From assembly GCA_905480645.1 (NCBI GenBank), contig CAJQRC010000004.1:1-64000 (forward strand): 64,000 bases of DNA, read 5' to 3'. This stretch comes from an uncultured Tateyamaria sp. GTDB lineage: Bacteria > Pseudomonadota > Alphaproteobacteria > Rhodobacterales > Rhodobacteraceae. Positions 1 through 8,468 of this stretch are shown here, one piece after another. The notes beneath the pieces are model-generated. The model was given only the letters and a program-made list of their open reading frames with translations, made no database searches and had not been told where the DNA came from. Each line of letters opens with the position of its first letter. Position 1 is the stretch's first letter. Made by a program: the position numbers and the translations under genes.

Positions 1-31
1 CGACAAAAACTAACATAGCTAAATATAAAGT

Positions 32-199
32 TTATTTTATTTTTCCTTCTTTATACTCAACATGCTTACGCACGACGGGGTCATACTTTTTGACCATCAT
101 TTTTTCAGTCATGGTACGTGCATTTTTTTTTGTCACATAAAAATGCCCAGTGCCTGCTGTCGAATTCAAACGAATTTTAATTGTGGTTGGCTTGGCCAT
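32..199 (-). CDS. rpmG: 50S ribosomal protein L33
   Basis: A 55-residue basic protein beginning [18 protein letters not shown], the usual length and start of bacterial L33 of the large ribosomal subunit. A longer in-frame reading reaches about base 313. The ATG at 199 is preferred because GGAGAAG lies 5 bases upstream and the family starts at MAKP. This copy has no CxxC zinc pairs, so it is the zinc-free form. It is apparently monocistronic, with a candidate promoter just upstream at 243-270. Confidence 0.96.
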   Translation of the reverse strand: MAKPTTIKIRLNSTAGTGHFYVTKKNARTMTEKMMVKKYDPVVRKHVEYKEGKIK

Positions 200-242
200 G
201 TGACTTCTCCTCGGCGCACGTAAGTGCAAAATATATGCATGG

Positions 243-270
243 CTTCTATCCAATACACCTTCGGAGTCAA
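243..270 (-). promoter_or_regulatory. Candidate rpmG promoter
   Basis: On the minus strand TTGACT (265-270) and TAGAAG (243-248) are separated by 16 bases, ending about 45 bases before the rpmG start codon. The -35 matches well and the -10 poorly. Confidence 0.4.
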
Positions 271-614
271 CGCGCTTTTTAAAAAACACTGCTTTCAAAA
301 TAAAAAAAAACACTAAAACTGATTTTTTTCCTTAATTCTTTTAAATCTAAGTATTTAAAACTTTCAAAACAAATTGAGTAGTCGTCGTTTGCCTATATTG
401 CTTTCATTACATAGATGCCCTTACGGTAGATGCTGCAGACGTTAAGAACCTAGATGTTCAGATTACAGGAATGCACCAAAAAATTCTAACATAATCTTTC
501 AAGACCTAAAATACTGGGTTTTGAGCTTCGTTGACAACTAAAAATGGAGAAAAAGCCAACTATATTTTAGTATGAAATAACCTCCTTAACCTAACTCAAA
601 AGCAAAGTAATTGT
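271..614. other. AT-rich intergenic region, nothing recognised
   Basis: This stretch lies between the rpmG promoter and the 3' end of rnpB. I see no ORF with family features, no strong hairpin followed by a T-run and no tRNA-like fold. Confidence 0.5.
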
Positions 615-1003
615 GCGCGGGGAGGCTGTAAGCCGGATTCTGTCTTAGATGGAATTTTCCATCCGAGATGACCATTCCTCTAAAGGTGCTGTTACCAACA
701 CCCCTCTAGCTGCCAACCCGAACCTGCTGGGGCAAAAGCAGCCCCGCCAGTTTCCTGGCACGCGGTTCCTATTTGGCATTGCTCCAGGTGGGGCTTGCCA
801 TACCCAGTCTGTTACCAGCCTGGCGGTGGGCTCTTACTCCACCTTTTCACCCTTGCCGACCCTAAGGCAGGCGGTTTTTTTTCTGTGGCGCTTTCCGTCG
901 AGTTACCTCGCCCGGGCGTTACCCGGCACCTTTACTTTTTGGAGTCCGGACTTTCCTCTCTGCCGGGCTAACCCTTCAAAGCGGCCATCCACCTCTCCGC
1001 GCG
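615..1003 (-). ncRNA. rnpB: RNase P RNA, bacterial type A
   Basis: This is the catalytic RNA of RNase P, which trims 5' leaders from pre-tRNAs. Read on the minus strand, the 5' part holds the conserved GAGGAAAGTCCGGACTCC block (about 946-963). The 3' part holds ACAGAATCCGGCTTACAG (about 628-645). The ends GCGCGGAGAGG and CCTCCCCGCGC pair to form P1. The length of about 390 nt fits alphaproteobacterial type A RNAs. The ends are inferred from P1 and the promoter, to within a few bases. A plus-strand ORF over this interval is a shadow of the RNA. Confidence 0.96.
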
Positions 1004-1009
1004 CCATCT

Positions 1010-1039
1010 GACATACGAGATGCACTGGGTGCACGTCAA
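1010..1039 (-). promoter_or_regulatory. Promoter of rnpB
   Basis: Minus-strand TTGACG (1034-1039) and TATGTC (1010-1015) are spaced 18 bases apart. The -10 lies about 7 bases before the predicted RNase P RNA 5' end, as expected for a housekeeping sigma-70 promoter of a stable RNA. Confidence 0.6.
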
Positions 1040-1108
1040 TAGTTTGTCATCCTCGCACCAATTTAAAATTCAAGTAGATTTCATTTGGTGGAAATAAATT
1101 GTAATAAA

Positions 1109-1786
1109 TTAGATTTTTTTGTTATCAGATATTGCTGCAAAGTCAGCAGCATTTAAAGGACCTGACGCACCTTGCCGATACCTTAGCCGAACTGTAGCTA
1201 GCAGATCGGCATCACTGGCTGGGGCAGTATAACCACAAATTTGGGCTAGCTCACGGAATGCGTCAACACTGAACCGGCTTATTTCCATCTGCTGCAGTTT
1301 CTTTTCAGCAAGCCCTTTAACTTCTAATTTATTCCATTCAAAAAATGGCCCAGGATCAAATTTTCGTCCTGGGGCCATATCCGAGTGACCAATTACATTA
1401 ACGGGAGGAATATCCCACTTAGCCATAATGGTTGATAGTAGTTTTTCTAAACTTGTCATCAACTGCTTTGTAAATGCACCTTTTCCATCATTATCTAATT
1501 CAATGCCAATGGATCGTGAGTTCATATCTTGGAAACCGCACCATTCACCAGAGCCAGCGTGCCAAGCACGTAATTCTTCATCAACCAATCGAATGATGCG
1601 TCCAGATTTACAAATGACATAGTGTGCTGAAACTTGAGCGCTAGGATCACAAAGGCGCTCAATTGCAGCTTCAGCTGTCGCCATAGCCGTATAGTGCAGA
1701 ATAATAAACTGCGGTTGCAAACCATCTCTGCGTGGGCCTCTATTTGGTGAATGCATTTCGCAGATCAATTTAACAGGATCATTCAC
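1109..1786 (-). CDS. N-acetylmuramoyl-L-alanine amidase (AmpD/Amidase_2 family)
   Basis: Predicted zinc amidase that cleaves the MurNAc-L-alanine bond in peptidoglycan or anhydro-muropeptides. Amidase_2 signatures are visible: IILHYTAM with the first zinc His, SAHYVI, a WHAG block, NSRSIGIELDN, and the distal VIGHSDMAPGRKFDPG with the second His and the lysine/Asp pair. The reading frame is open to 1960, but everything before NRGPRRDG overlaps the upstream lipoprotein and does not look like this family. I chose the GTG at 1786, which overlaps the upstream stop by 8 bases. A TTG at 1768 or the ATG at 1756 are alternatives. No signal peptide is seen, suggesting a cytoplasmic AmpD-like role in cell-wall recycling. 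Confidence 0.85.
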   Translation of the reverse strand: MNDPVKLICEMHSPNRGPRRDGLQPQFIILHYTAMATAEAAIERLCDPSAQVSAHYVICKSGRIIRLVDEELRAWHAGSGEWCGFQDMNSRSIGIELDNDGKGAFTKQLMTSLEKLLSTIMAKWDIPPVNVIGHSDMAPGRKFDPGPFFEWNKLEVKGLAEKKLQQMEISRFSVDAFRELAQICGYTAPASDADLLATVRLRYRQGASGPLNAADFAAISDNKKI

Positions 1787-2426
1787 TAGAACCCAACCAA
1801 AATGGTGCTGGATTCCAATCACAAGCATATCCATCACCGTCAATATCAAGCCCCAGACTATCTTTTTTCGGTCCACCAAGGGCCAAAAATTCGACCTGAG
1901 CTTCATTATCTGAATTGTAATGCGAACAATTGCGCACTTGGGTGGAAACTGCACCGGCATTCGGTCTAGTGTAAACTTTAGTGCCTATGGTATGGTTAGA
2001 CTGCAATGCATACGTCGCAAGATATGCTTGAATTCCATCCAATTGTTTTGGCAGGGCTGTTATCAGTACATCGTGATTCTGCTGTTTATTGAAATTTTTT
2101 TCTCTTGAACTGCTGTGTCCTGCAAGTTCGGCATCAAGGCCTTGAGGGTCAAAGACCGCACGCGCAGTTTTTTGTGATTCAATTGAATTGAACGTGCTAA
2201 TAGCCGACAAGGGTTCACCAACAGCAGTCAAGGAACTGCGCGTAACAGAAGTACTTGGAGTAACAGAAGTCGTTAACTCCAAGTCACGTGTTCGCCGTGC
2301 CTCCTGTATCGATGAACCAGAAATATCGACAATTTGTTGGGTGTCTACAATAACAGCGCTAGTTCCAGATAGTGTGGTTTGGCACGCCACAAGACCAGCG
2401 ATTGAACCTACCATTATGAATTTCAT
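1779..2426 (-). CDS. Lipoprotein with C-terminal excalibur-like calcium-binding domain
   Basis: About 215 residues. The N-terminus is a lipoprotein signal ending in the lipobox LVAC, so the mature protein should be membrane-anchored in the envelope. The middle is low in recognisable motifs. The last about 50 residues, with NCSHYNSDNEAQ then DIDGDGYACDWN, match the excalibur pattern (paired Cys and a DxDxDGxxC calcium loop). The ATG at 2426 has GGA 4 bases upstream. A TTG at 2435 has a better spaced AAGGTGGGA and could also be used. Its stop overlaps the start of the amidase, so the two are probably co-translated, and a role near peptidoglycan is an inference from that pairing. Confidence 0.75.
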   Translation of the reverse strand: MKFIMVGSIAGLVACQTTLSGTSAVIVDTQQIVDISGSSIQEARRTRDLELTTSVTPSTSVTRSSLTAVGEPLSAISTFNSIESQKTARAVFDPQGLDAELAGHSSSREKNFNKQQNHDVLITALPKQLDGIQAYLATYALQSNHTIGTKVYTRPNAGAVSTQVRNCSHYNSDNEAQVEFLALGGPKKDSLGLDIDGDGYACDWNPAPFWLGSSE

Positions 2427-2494
2427 AATATCCAAAAAAATCCCACCTTATTTGGAATCTATTATCTGGACATAAATTACCAGGCTCATAACTT

Positions 2495-3979
2495 TTACCA
2501 CCATTTTTGTGGTTTTGTCACAAATCCTGCCCGCTCCTCAAGTGCATAAGCCGTATTGAGCAAGTCACCTTCTTCCCAAGGACGCCCTATCAATTGAAGG
2601 CCCATCGGTAAGCCTTGCGAGTTTAACCCTGCAGGTACAGAAATGCCGGGAAGTCCCGCCATATTTACGGTAACAGTAAATACATCGTTAAGATACATCT
2701 GTACCGGATCATCCCAAGTCTCACCTAAAGCAAAAGCAGACGATGGCGTAGCCGGTGTCAATATAGCATCAATTCCCTGTGAAAAAATATCCTCAAAATC
2801 GCGTTTGATCAAAGTACGAACCTTACGGGCACGATTGTAGTAGGCATCGTAAAAACCCGCTGATAAAACATAGGTTCCAATCATCACTCGGCGCTGCACC
2901 TCAGGCCCAAAACCTTCAGCGCGGGTTTTCTCATACATTTCTGTAATACCATCGTTTTGATCCAGCTTGGCACGATGGCCAAAACGCACCCCATCATAAC
3001 GTGCAAGATTTGAAGAAGCTTCAGCAGGAGCAATCACGTAATAAGCGGGTAAAGCATATTTTGTGTGGGGTAATGAAATATCAATAATTTCAGCACCGGC
3101 ATCACGTAACATTGTTGCACCATCAGCCCAAAGTGCTTCTATTTCATCCGGCATCCCCTCCATGAGATATTCTTTTGGAATACCTATTTTCTTTCCTTTA
3201 ATGTCACCGGTTAGAATTGCCTCAAAATTTGGGACTGCCAAGTCAACGCTTGTGCTATCTTTGGAATCATAGCCACACATAACCTCCAGCATAATGGCTG
3301 CGTCCCGAACAGATTTTGTCATAGGTCCAGCTTGATCTAATGAAGATGCAAAAGCAACGACACCCCAGCGCGAACATCGCCCATAAGTTGGCTTTATGCC
3401 TGTGATCCCAGTAAAAGCCGCAGGCTGACGAATTGATCCACCAGTATCAGTACCTGTAGCAGCCAAGCACAGGTCCGCTGCAACTGCCGATGCCGAACCT
3501 CCAGATGACCCGCCAGGTGTTAACTCTGCAGAATTATTGGCTCGACGCCATGGATTGATTGCGTTGCCATAGACTGACGTTTCATTAGAAGAGCCCATGG
3601 CAAACTCATCCATGTTAAGCTTTCCCAACATAACTGCACCAGCATCTAAAAGCTTTTGGCTTATCGTTGATTCATATTCTGGCAAAAAGCCTTCCAGAAT
3701 GCGCGACCCAGCCTGGCTTGGCACTCCTTTGGTACAAAAAAGATCCTTAATACCGATTGGCAGTCCACACATCGCTGGCGTATCACCCATTGCAATTCTG
3801 ACATCGGCAGCAATCGCCTGTGATCGAGCAATATCTGGAGTATTGTGAACAAATGCATTGAGTGCGCTGGCATCTTCGATCGCGTCAAGACAAGCATCTG
3901 TCAATTCAATCGATTTAACATCTCCAGCCCGCAGCGCGTTGCGGGCGGCAGCCAAGCCTAACTTGTTTAATTCGCTCAT
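2495..3979 (-). CDS. gatA: Aspartyl/glutamyl-tRNA amidotransferase subunit A
   Basis: 494 residues, full length. GatA is the glutaminase/amidase subunit of GatCAB, which converts misacylated Glu-tRNA(Gln) or Asp-tRNA(Asn) to the correct amide form. The amidase Ser-cisSer-Lys triad is visible: Lys78 in GIKDLF, Ser158 in [12 protein letters not shown] and Ser182 in [10 protein letters not shown]. The start ATG shares one base with the gatC stop (TAATG), so translation is coupled. gatB is not in the window. Confidence 0.97.
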   Translation of the reverse strand: MSELNKLGLAAARNALRAGDVKSIELTDACLDAIEDASALNAFVHNTPDIARSQAIAADVRIAMGDTPAMCGLPIGIKDLFCTKGVPSQAGSRILEGFLPEYESTISQKLLDAGAVMLGKLNMDEFAMGSSNETSVYGNAINPWRRANNSAELTPGGSSGGSASAVAADLCLAATGTDTGGSIRQPAAFTGITGIKPTYGRCSRWGVVAFASSLDQAGPMTKSVRDAAIMLEVMCGYDSKDSTSVDLAVPNFEAILTGDIKGKKIGIPKEYLMEGMPDEIEALWADGATMLRDAGAEIIDISLPHTKYALPAYYVIAPAEASSNLARYDGVRFGHRAKLDQNDGITEMYEKTRAEGFGPEVQRRVMIGTYVLSAGFYDAYYNRARKVRTLIKRDFEDIFSQGIDAILTPATPSSAFALGETWDDPVQMYLNDVFTVTVNMAGLPGISVPAGLNSQGLPMGLQLIGRPWEEGDLLNTAYALEERAGFVTKPQKWW

Positions 3980-4266
3980 TACTCAACTACTTTCGGTACA
4001 GCAAAAAAACCTTCTCGTGCATCTGGCGCATTGGCCAGTATTTTCTTTTGTTGGTCGCCATCAGTTACAACATCCATGCGACGTTTGAGGCGTAGAGGTG
4101 TCACAGACGTCATGGGTTCAACTCCCTCAACGTCTACTTCGCTCAGCTGTTCAATAAATCCAAGGATATTATTGAATTCAATAGCAAGAGCCGGCAAGGC
4201 TTCAGGCTCAACTTTGATCCGAGCCAATTTTGCTACACGAGCAGCGGTACTTTCATCAATTGACAT
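3979..4266 (-). CDS. gatC: Aspartyl/glutamyl-tRNA amidotransferase subunit C
   Basis: 95 residues, the normal size for GatC, which wraps around GatA and stabilises the GatCAB complex. It begins [19 protein letters not shown] and contains [16 protein letters not shown] and VEPMTSV, all typical of the family. It is immediately upstream of gatA with a one-base TAATG overlap. A very short ORF upstream ends with the same TAATG geometry on the gatC start. Confidence 0.96.
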   Translation of the reverse strand: MSIDESTAARVAKLARIKVEPEALPALAIEFNNILGFIEQLSEVDVEGVEPMTSVTPLRLKRRMDVVTDGDQQKKILANAPDAREGFFAVPKVVE

Positions 4267-4334
4267 TAAAAACCTCGATTTAAATCTTGCTGGGCTTTAG
4301 CGTGCGCATCGCTCTCCTTCAAGCCTTTGTCCAT
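4266..4334 (-). CDS. Possible 22-residue leader ORF coupled to gatC
   Basis: An ATG at 4334 opens 22 codons (MDKGLKESDAHAKAQQDLNR and two more) whose TAA overlaps the gatC ATG as TAATG. No convincing ribosome binding site precedes it and I recognise no family. The overlap may be chance, or the ORF may be a translational-coupling leader or the tail of a decayed gene. Confidence 0.2.
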   Translation of the reverse strand: MDKGLKESDAHAKAQQDLNRGF

Positions 4335-4479
4335 ACAGGCTCGGATGATCCAGCTTGAATTTGTTCAAAAGCGCACACTTTTAGAAGAATGACAGTACCA
4401 TATAACTTATCCAGTAAAAGATATTTTTAAATAAACAACATTGAAATCTGGCCGATTTACACAGTTGTCGTTATAAATT

Positions 4480-4926
4480 TTAACGTCTGGATGCAAAGAA
4501 TTTACGCAATAACTGCTCGGATTCAATCGCAGCAATACCATCATAGACTTGGGGACTGTGGTGGCTCTGTTTATGCTCAAAAACGCGAGCACCGTGAACC
4601 ACACCTCCGGATTTAGGGTCAGATGCACCGTAATAAAGACGGTTAATCCTCGCCGCAGCTATGGCAGCGGCGCACATCGCACAAGGTTCAAGTGTTACAT
4701 ACAAATCATACCCTGGTAAACGTTGCGATCCAACGGCAATACAAGCGGCGCGAATAACAAGCATCTCAGCATGGGCCGTAGGGTCAGCCAATTCCCGTGT
4801 CCGATTACCGGCCTGTGCCACAATAACCCCTTTACGGACAATGACCGCCCCAACTGGAACCTCACCCTGAGATCCAGCGTTGCGAGCCTCTTGTAATGCT
4901 TCTTTCATAAATGATTTAAATTCCAT
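4480..4926 (-). CDS. tadA: tRNA-specific adenosine deaminase
   Basis: 148 residues from the ATG at 4926. TadA deaminates A34 to inosine in tRNA-Arg(ACG), an essential wobble modification. The zinc and catalytic motifs are present: His52-Ala-Glu54 in PTAHAEM and Pro-Cys82-Ala-Met-Cys85 in LEPCAMC, followed by the family RLYYGASDPKSG segment. A 12-residue longer reading (to 4962) has no family similarity and runs into the divergent rluB upstream region. Transcribed away from rluB. Confidence 0.93.
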   Translation of the reverse strand: MEFKSFMKEALQEARNAGSQGEVPVGAVIVRKGVIVAQAGNRTRELADPTAHAEMLVIRAACIAVGSQRLPGYDLYVTLEPCAMCAAAIAAARINRLYYGASDPKSGGVVHGARVFEHKQSHHSPQVYDGIAAIESEQLLRKFFASRR

Positions 4927-4989
4927 AGCATTGACCTGTTGTGCAGCAGCCCCCTTCCGCAAGGCCGCTGTATCCTATACGCCCACCAC

Positions 4990-5970
4990 ATGACACAAAC
5001 TGCTCGAAAAGGCGATCGCATCGCCAAAATCATAGCCAGAGCTGGCCTGGCCAGTCGGCGAGGCGCTGAATACATCATCAAATCCGGCCGCGTTAGCGTG
5101 AATGGTAAACCGATTGACAGCCCAGCCCTTAACATAATTGATACCGACCAGATCACAGTAGACGGAAAGCCACTGACCAAACCGGAACCAACAAGGCTTT
5201 GGTTATATTATAAACCAATTGGAATAATCTCCACAAACCACGATGAAAAAAATCGTACGACCATCTATGAAACTCTTCCGGAAGATATGCCACGCGTGAT
5301 GTCTATAGGTCGCCTTGATATCAATTCGGAGGGGTTGTTGTTGTTGACTAATGACGGCGAAGTAAAACGCAAATTAGAATTACCATCAACCGGTTGGGTG
5401 CGCCGTTACCGCGTACGTACAAATGGCAGACCCACTGATTCTACTCTGGAACCGCTACGAAAAGGGATCACTCTTGACGGTGAGCGCTTTCAGCCCATGC
5501 AAGTGACACTAGATCGCCAACAAGGAGCTAATGCTTGGCTGACAATCGGACTTCGTGAAGGAAAGAATCGTGAAATTCGCCGCGCTCTGGAAAGCGTTGG
5601 ATTAATTGTAAATAGGTTGATCCGCATAAGCTTTGGCCCATTCCAATTGAGCGACTTGAAGCCAGGAGCGACAGAAGAAGTGCGCAGGCGTGTAATGCGC
5701 GATCAGTTAGGTTTAGACACAAAAGAAAGTAACGATGGTACCGCTACAAAAAAAAAGAAAGTTATCAGAGGGCAGCACAAGACAACTCAAAAACCTACTC
5801 CAGAAATGAACAATCAAAAAAAACGTCGCTCCACACAAAACGCAACTGTTCAAAAACCAACCTCTGATAGCCCAAATAAGAGTCCGTCTTTTAGCTTAAA
5901 ATCTTCCGGACGTAGACTGTCTGACAACCACAAAAAAAACAAACCAAAGGGTTTCAAACAAAAAAATTAG
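4990..5970 (+). CDS. rluB: RluB/RsuA-family rRNA pseudouridine synthase
   Basis: 326 residues from the ATG at 4990; upstream in-frame codons lack family sequence. It should isomerise a uridine in 23S rRNA (RluB-type) or 16S rRNA (RsuA-type). Residues about 8-65 are an S4 RNA-binding domain (IAKIIARAGLASRRGAE). The catalytic core follows with Asp110 in MSIGRLDINSEGLLLLTNDG and the EGKNREIRR segment. From about residue 245 to the end the protein is a Lys/Asn/Thr/Ser-rich tail with no fold recognised, encoded by A-rich DNA. Such basic tails are common in alphaproteobacterial members and probably contact rRNA. Confidence 0.92.
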   Translation: MTQTARKGDRIAKIIARAGLASRRGAEYIIKSGRVSVNGKPIDSPALNIIDTDQITVDGKPLTKPEPTRLWLYYKPIGIISTNHDEKNRTTIYETLPEDMPRVMSIGRLDINSEGLLLLTNDGEVKRKLELPSTGWVRRYRVRTNGRPTDSTLEPLRKGITLDGERFQPMQVTLDRQQGANAWLTIGLREGKNREIRRALESVGLIVNRLIRISFGPFQLSDLKPGATEEVRRRVMRDQLGLDTKESNDGTATKKKKVIRGQHKTTQKPTPEMNNQKKRRSTQNATVQKPTSDSPNKSPSFSLKSSGRRLSDNHKKNKPKGFKQKN

Positions 5971-6159
5971 ACAACTTATCTTACACAATACTTAAAAGTT
6001 ACTATATTAATAGTACCGTAAGAAATTATAAGGTGATAAGTATAATACTTGTTGAAATGTCAGTAAATTGAATAGGCAACTTATCGTTCAAGGTAAAATG
6101 TATATATCTCTTTGCCGCCTACAGGTGAGGTACAGTTACCCAATAGTATCTTGCTTAAA

Positions 6160-6168
6160 TGGTATAAT
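6160..6168 (+). promoter_or_regulatory. Candidate extended -10 promoter of the xpaC-telA operon
   Basis: TGGTATAAT is a perfect TATAAT box with the TGn extension, 84 bases before the small membrane ORF at 6252. No good -35 is seen at 16-18 bases, which is acceptable for extended -10 promoters. Confidence 0.5.
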
Positions 6169-6251
6169 TATCAAATTACTCATAGTTGGACAAACCATAT
6201 TGATCACAGAGACCAAAGCATAATTCAACAACAATAATAAAACGAGAAAAA

Positions 6252-6341
6252 ATGCAACCAACAGGTTTTCAAAAGGTCGCGTATGCTGTTTTAATAGTAC
6301 TGATGTTCGGCGTGACAACTGGCATTTTTGGAGGCTTGTAG
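6252..6341 (+). CDS. 29-residue single-pass membrane peptide
   Basis: The ORF MQPTGFQKVAYAVLIVLMFG... is a short polar head followed by one hydrophobic segment of about 19 residues and ends GGL. It stops 3 bases before the xpaC ATG, and the xpaC ribosome binding site (GGAGG at 6329-6333) lies inside it, so the two would be coupled. Its own Shine-Dalgarno is weak (GAG in an A-rich run). No family is recognised. It could be a real small membrane protein or a leader peptide controlling xpaC. Confidence 0.4.
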   Translation: MQPTGFQKVAYAVLIVLMFGVTTGIFGGL

Positions 6342-6344
6342 GAT

Positions 6345-7214
6345 ATGGCCCAAAAGTTTGATGATGAATTTAGTCCTCGGGCTAAACCCGCGCCCAGTGA
6401 CCCAGCTAAACACATTAAGTTCGAACAACCTAAAGTTGATCCAGTTGGTGCACGAGCCAATATGTTATTCATCCCAGCAATTCCAATGTTGTTTATGGCT
6501 CTGAATGATGGCGCCGTCACAATGTTTATTGCGTTAATTGCCACAGCCGTTTTGACCTTAGCCGCATGGCTACTGCGTGGCGGTCTACAGGCTGAGGCTG
6601 CCTTCGCAAACCGAAAAACTGCCCAGCGACCAGCTATCCCCCGCAAAATTTTTGCCAGCATCTTAACGGGGGTGGGCATCTCTTTTGCAGCGTACAAAAC
6701 GGAGCCTGAATTGCTTGCTTCCATTTTATATGGCACCACGGCACTATCACTTCATATCGCAGCTTTTGGCTCAGATCCTCTGAAATCAAAAGGCTTAGAA
6801 GGTAAAAACACTTTTCAACGAGAGCGTGTTGCACGAACAGTCGATAAAGCAGAAACCTATCTAAAAGAAATGTCCGATGTAATATTAATTTTGTCAGATC
6901 ATCAGTTAGAGGTTCAGTTAAAGAATTTTCAATCCGTAGCTTGTGAGCTGATCCGCGCAGTGGAAGAAGATCCTCGTGATCTTATAGCAGCTCGCAAATA
7001 TCTAAGTGTGTATTTAAAAAGCGCTCACGAGGCGACATCAAAATTCGGAAGTATTTACAATCGAACACGTGATGAAAAAGTCCGTGATGATTATGCTGCT
7101 CTACTTGAGGATCTTCATCAGAGCTTTACAGCAATCAACCAGAAACTGCTGCTCGAAGATCAAAGTGAGCTAAATCTTGAAATTGACGTACTTCGTGATC
7201 GCTTACAGCGGTAG
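6345..7214 (+). CDS. xpaC: XpaC-like protein (5-bromo-4-chloroindolyl phosphate hydrolysis family)
   Basis: 289 residues. Residues about 38-75 and 85-125 are hydrophobic and likely span the membrane. The rest is a charged helical domain containing DLIAARKYLSVYLKSAHEA. This matches the XpaC family found beside telA in many bacteria. Its biochemical role is unknown; the family name comes from an artificial substrate phenotype. A GGAGG ribosome binding site sits 11 bases upstream. It is followed after 48 bases by telA, so an envelope-stress or tellurite/toxic-anion related operon is likely, but that is inference from the neighbour. Confidence 0.82.
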   Translation: MAQKFDDEFSPRAKPAPSDPAKHIKFEQPKVDPVGARANMLFIPAIPMLFMALNDGAVTMFIALIATAVLTLAAWLLRGGLQAEAAFANRKTAQRPAIPRKIFASILTGVGISFAAYKTEPELLASILYGTTALSLHIAAFGSDPLKSKGLEGKNTFQRERVARTVDKAETYLKEMSDVILILSDHQLEVQLKNFQSVACELIRAVEEDPRDLIAARKYLSVYLKSAHEATSKFGSIYNRTRDEKVRDDYAALLEDLHQSFTAINQKLLLEDQSELNLEIDVLRDRLQR

Positions 7215-7262
7215 GGCATAAAATTAGTACCCGACACCACCTCCAATTTAAGGTAATCCATC

Positions 7263-8459
7263 ATGTCCGATAAGACCCAAAAAAAAGCTAAAGTTACATC
7301 AGCTCAAATTGGACAAGTAGCCAAGACTATATTACCTGAGCATAATGATGCAAATGCAATCACCTCACTGGCTGACGCTAATCCAGTAGCCAGCGCAAAG
7401 ATACTCGAACGCATGAACAAAATTAATCTAAATGATACGCAATCTATCGTGTCATTCGGATCGTCCGCGCAGTTAGAGTTACAAAAAATCAGTCATATGA
7501 TGCTAACCGACGTTCGCAACAAAGACTTAGGTCCTGTCGGAGAGAGTCTTCGCAATATTGTGACAACAATTCGCGGTTTTTCAGTTTCAGAACTTGATGT
7601 CAGGCGTGACCGTTCTTGGTGGGATAGACTATTAGGAAGGGCAACTCCTTTCGCAAAATTTACAGCTAAGTTCGAAGACGTACAAATTCAAATTGATAAG
7701 ATTACTGATAACCTTTTGGACCACGAACATACATTACTTAAAGATATTAAGGCATTAGATCTTCTTTATAATAAAACTTTACAATTTTACGATGAGCTCG
7801 CGCTTTATATCGCTGCAGGTGATGAAAAAATTATAGAGATAGATAAAAAGGAAATTCCAAAAATGGAGTCAGAGATCAAGATCAAAGCCGAAGACGATAA
7901 GGTCATGGCCGCACAGAGAATACGTAATTGTAGGGCTGCCCGAGATGATTTGGAACGTCGTGTGCATGACTTGAAATTAACCCGACAAGTGACAATGCAG
8001 TCACTACCGTCAATACGTTTGGTTCAGGAAAATGATAAATCTCTTGTAAACAAAATTAATTCCACGTTGGTTAACACTGTTCCTCTTTGGGAAACACAAC
8101 TGGCTCAGACTGTTACAATACAACGCTCAGCAGAGACAGCTACAGCAATCCACGATGCAAGCAACTTGACTAACGAATTGCTAACAAAGAATGCTAATAA
8201 CTTACGCAGCAGCAACAAAGTGATCCGCGAAGAAATGGAACGAAGTGTTTTTGATATTGAAGCAATAAAAAAAGCCAATGCTTCTCTCATAGGAACAATT
8301 GAGGACTCGCTTAAAATAGCCGACGAGGGTAAGGCACAACGAGCTGTCGCTGAGGTTGAATTAAAAAAGATGGAGGATGAACTTCGTGAAACTCTCGCTT
8401 CAGAAAAGTCTCAAAACTTTAGTGCGGGCAGTAATATGGCCAACAACAGATCTAGCTAA
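7263..8459 (+). CDS. telA: TelA-family toxic anion resistance protein
   Basis: 398 residues, typical of the TelA/KlaA family linked to tellurite and other toxic anion resistance. Family blocks visible include SVSELDVRRDRSWWDRLLG, the LLDHEHTLLKDIKALDLLY helix, and the closing segment VFDIEAIKKANASLIGTIED. It is almost entirely alpha-helical and coiled-coil prone, with no signal peptide, so probably cytoplasmic or peripheral. AAGG lies 10 bases upstream of the ATG. It sits between xpaC and a DUF2927 lipoprotein in one transcription unit. Confidence 0.9.
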   Translation: MSDKTQKKAKVTSAQIGQVAKTILPEHNDANAITSLADANPVASAKILERMNKINLNDTQSIVSFGSSAQLELQKISHMMLTDVRNKDLGPVGESLRNIVTTIRGFSVSELDVRRDRSWWDRLLGRATPFAKFTAKFEDVQIQIDKITDNLLDHEHTLLKDIKALDLLYNKTLQFYDELALYIAAGDEKIIEIDKKEIPKMESEIKIKAEDDKVMAAQRIRNCRAARDDLERRVHDLKLTRQVTMQSLPSIRLVQENDKSLVNKINSTLVNTVPLWETQLAQTVTIQRSAETATAIHDASNLTNELLTKNANNLRSSNKVIREEMERSVFDIEAIKKANASLIGTIEDSLKIADEGKAQRAVAEVELKKMEDELRETLASEKSQNFSAGSNMANNRSS

Positions 8460-8468
8460 GGCCAAGCA

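Noticed and set aside
649-1011. Plus-strand ORF of 120 codons
   Set aside because: It lies exactly over the RNase P RNA on the opposite strand; no protein features.
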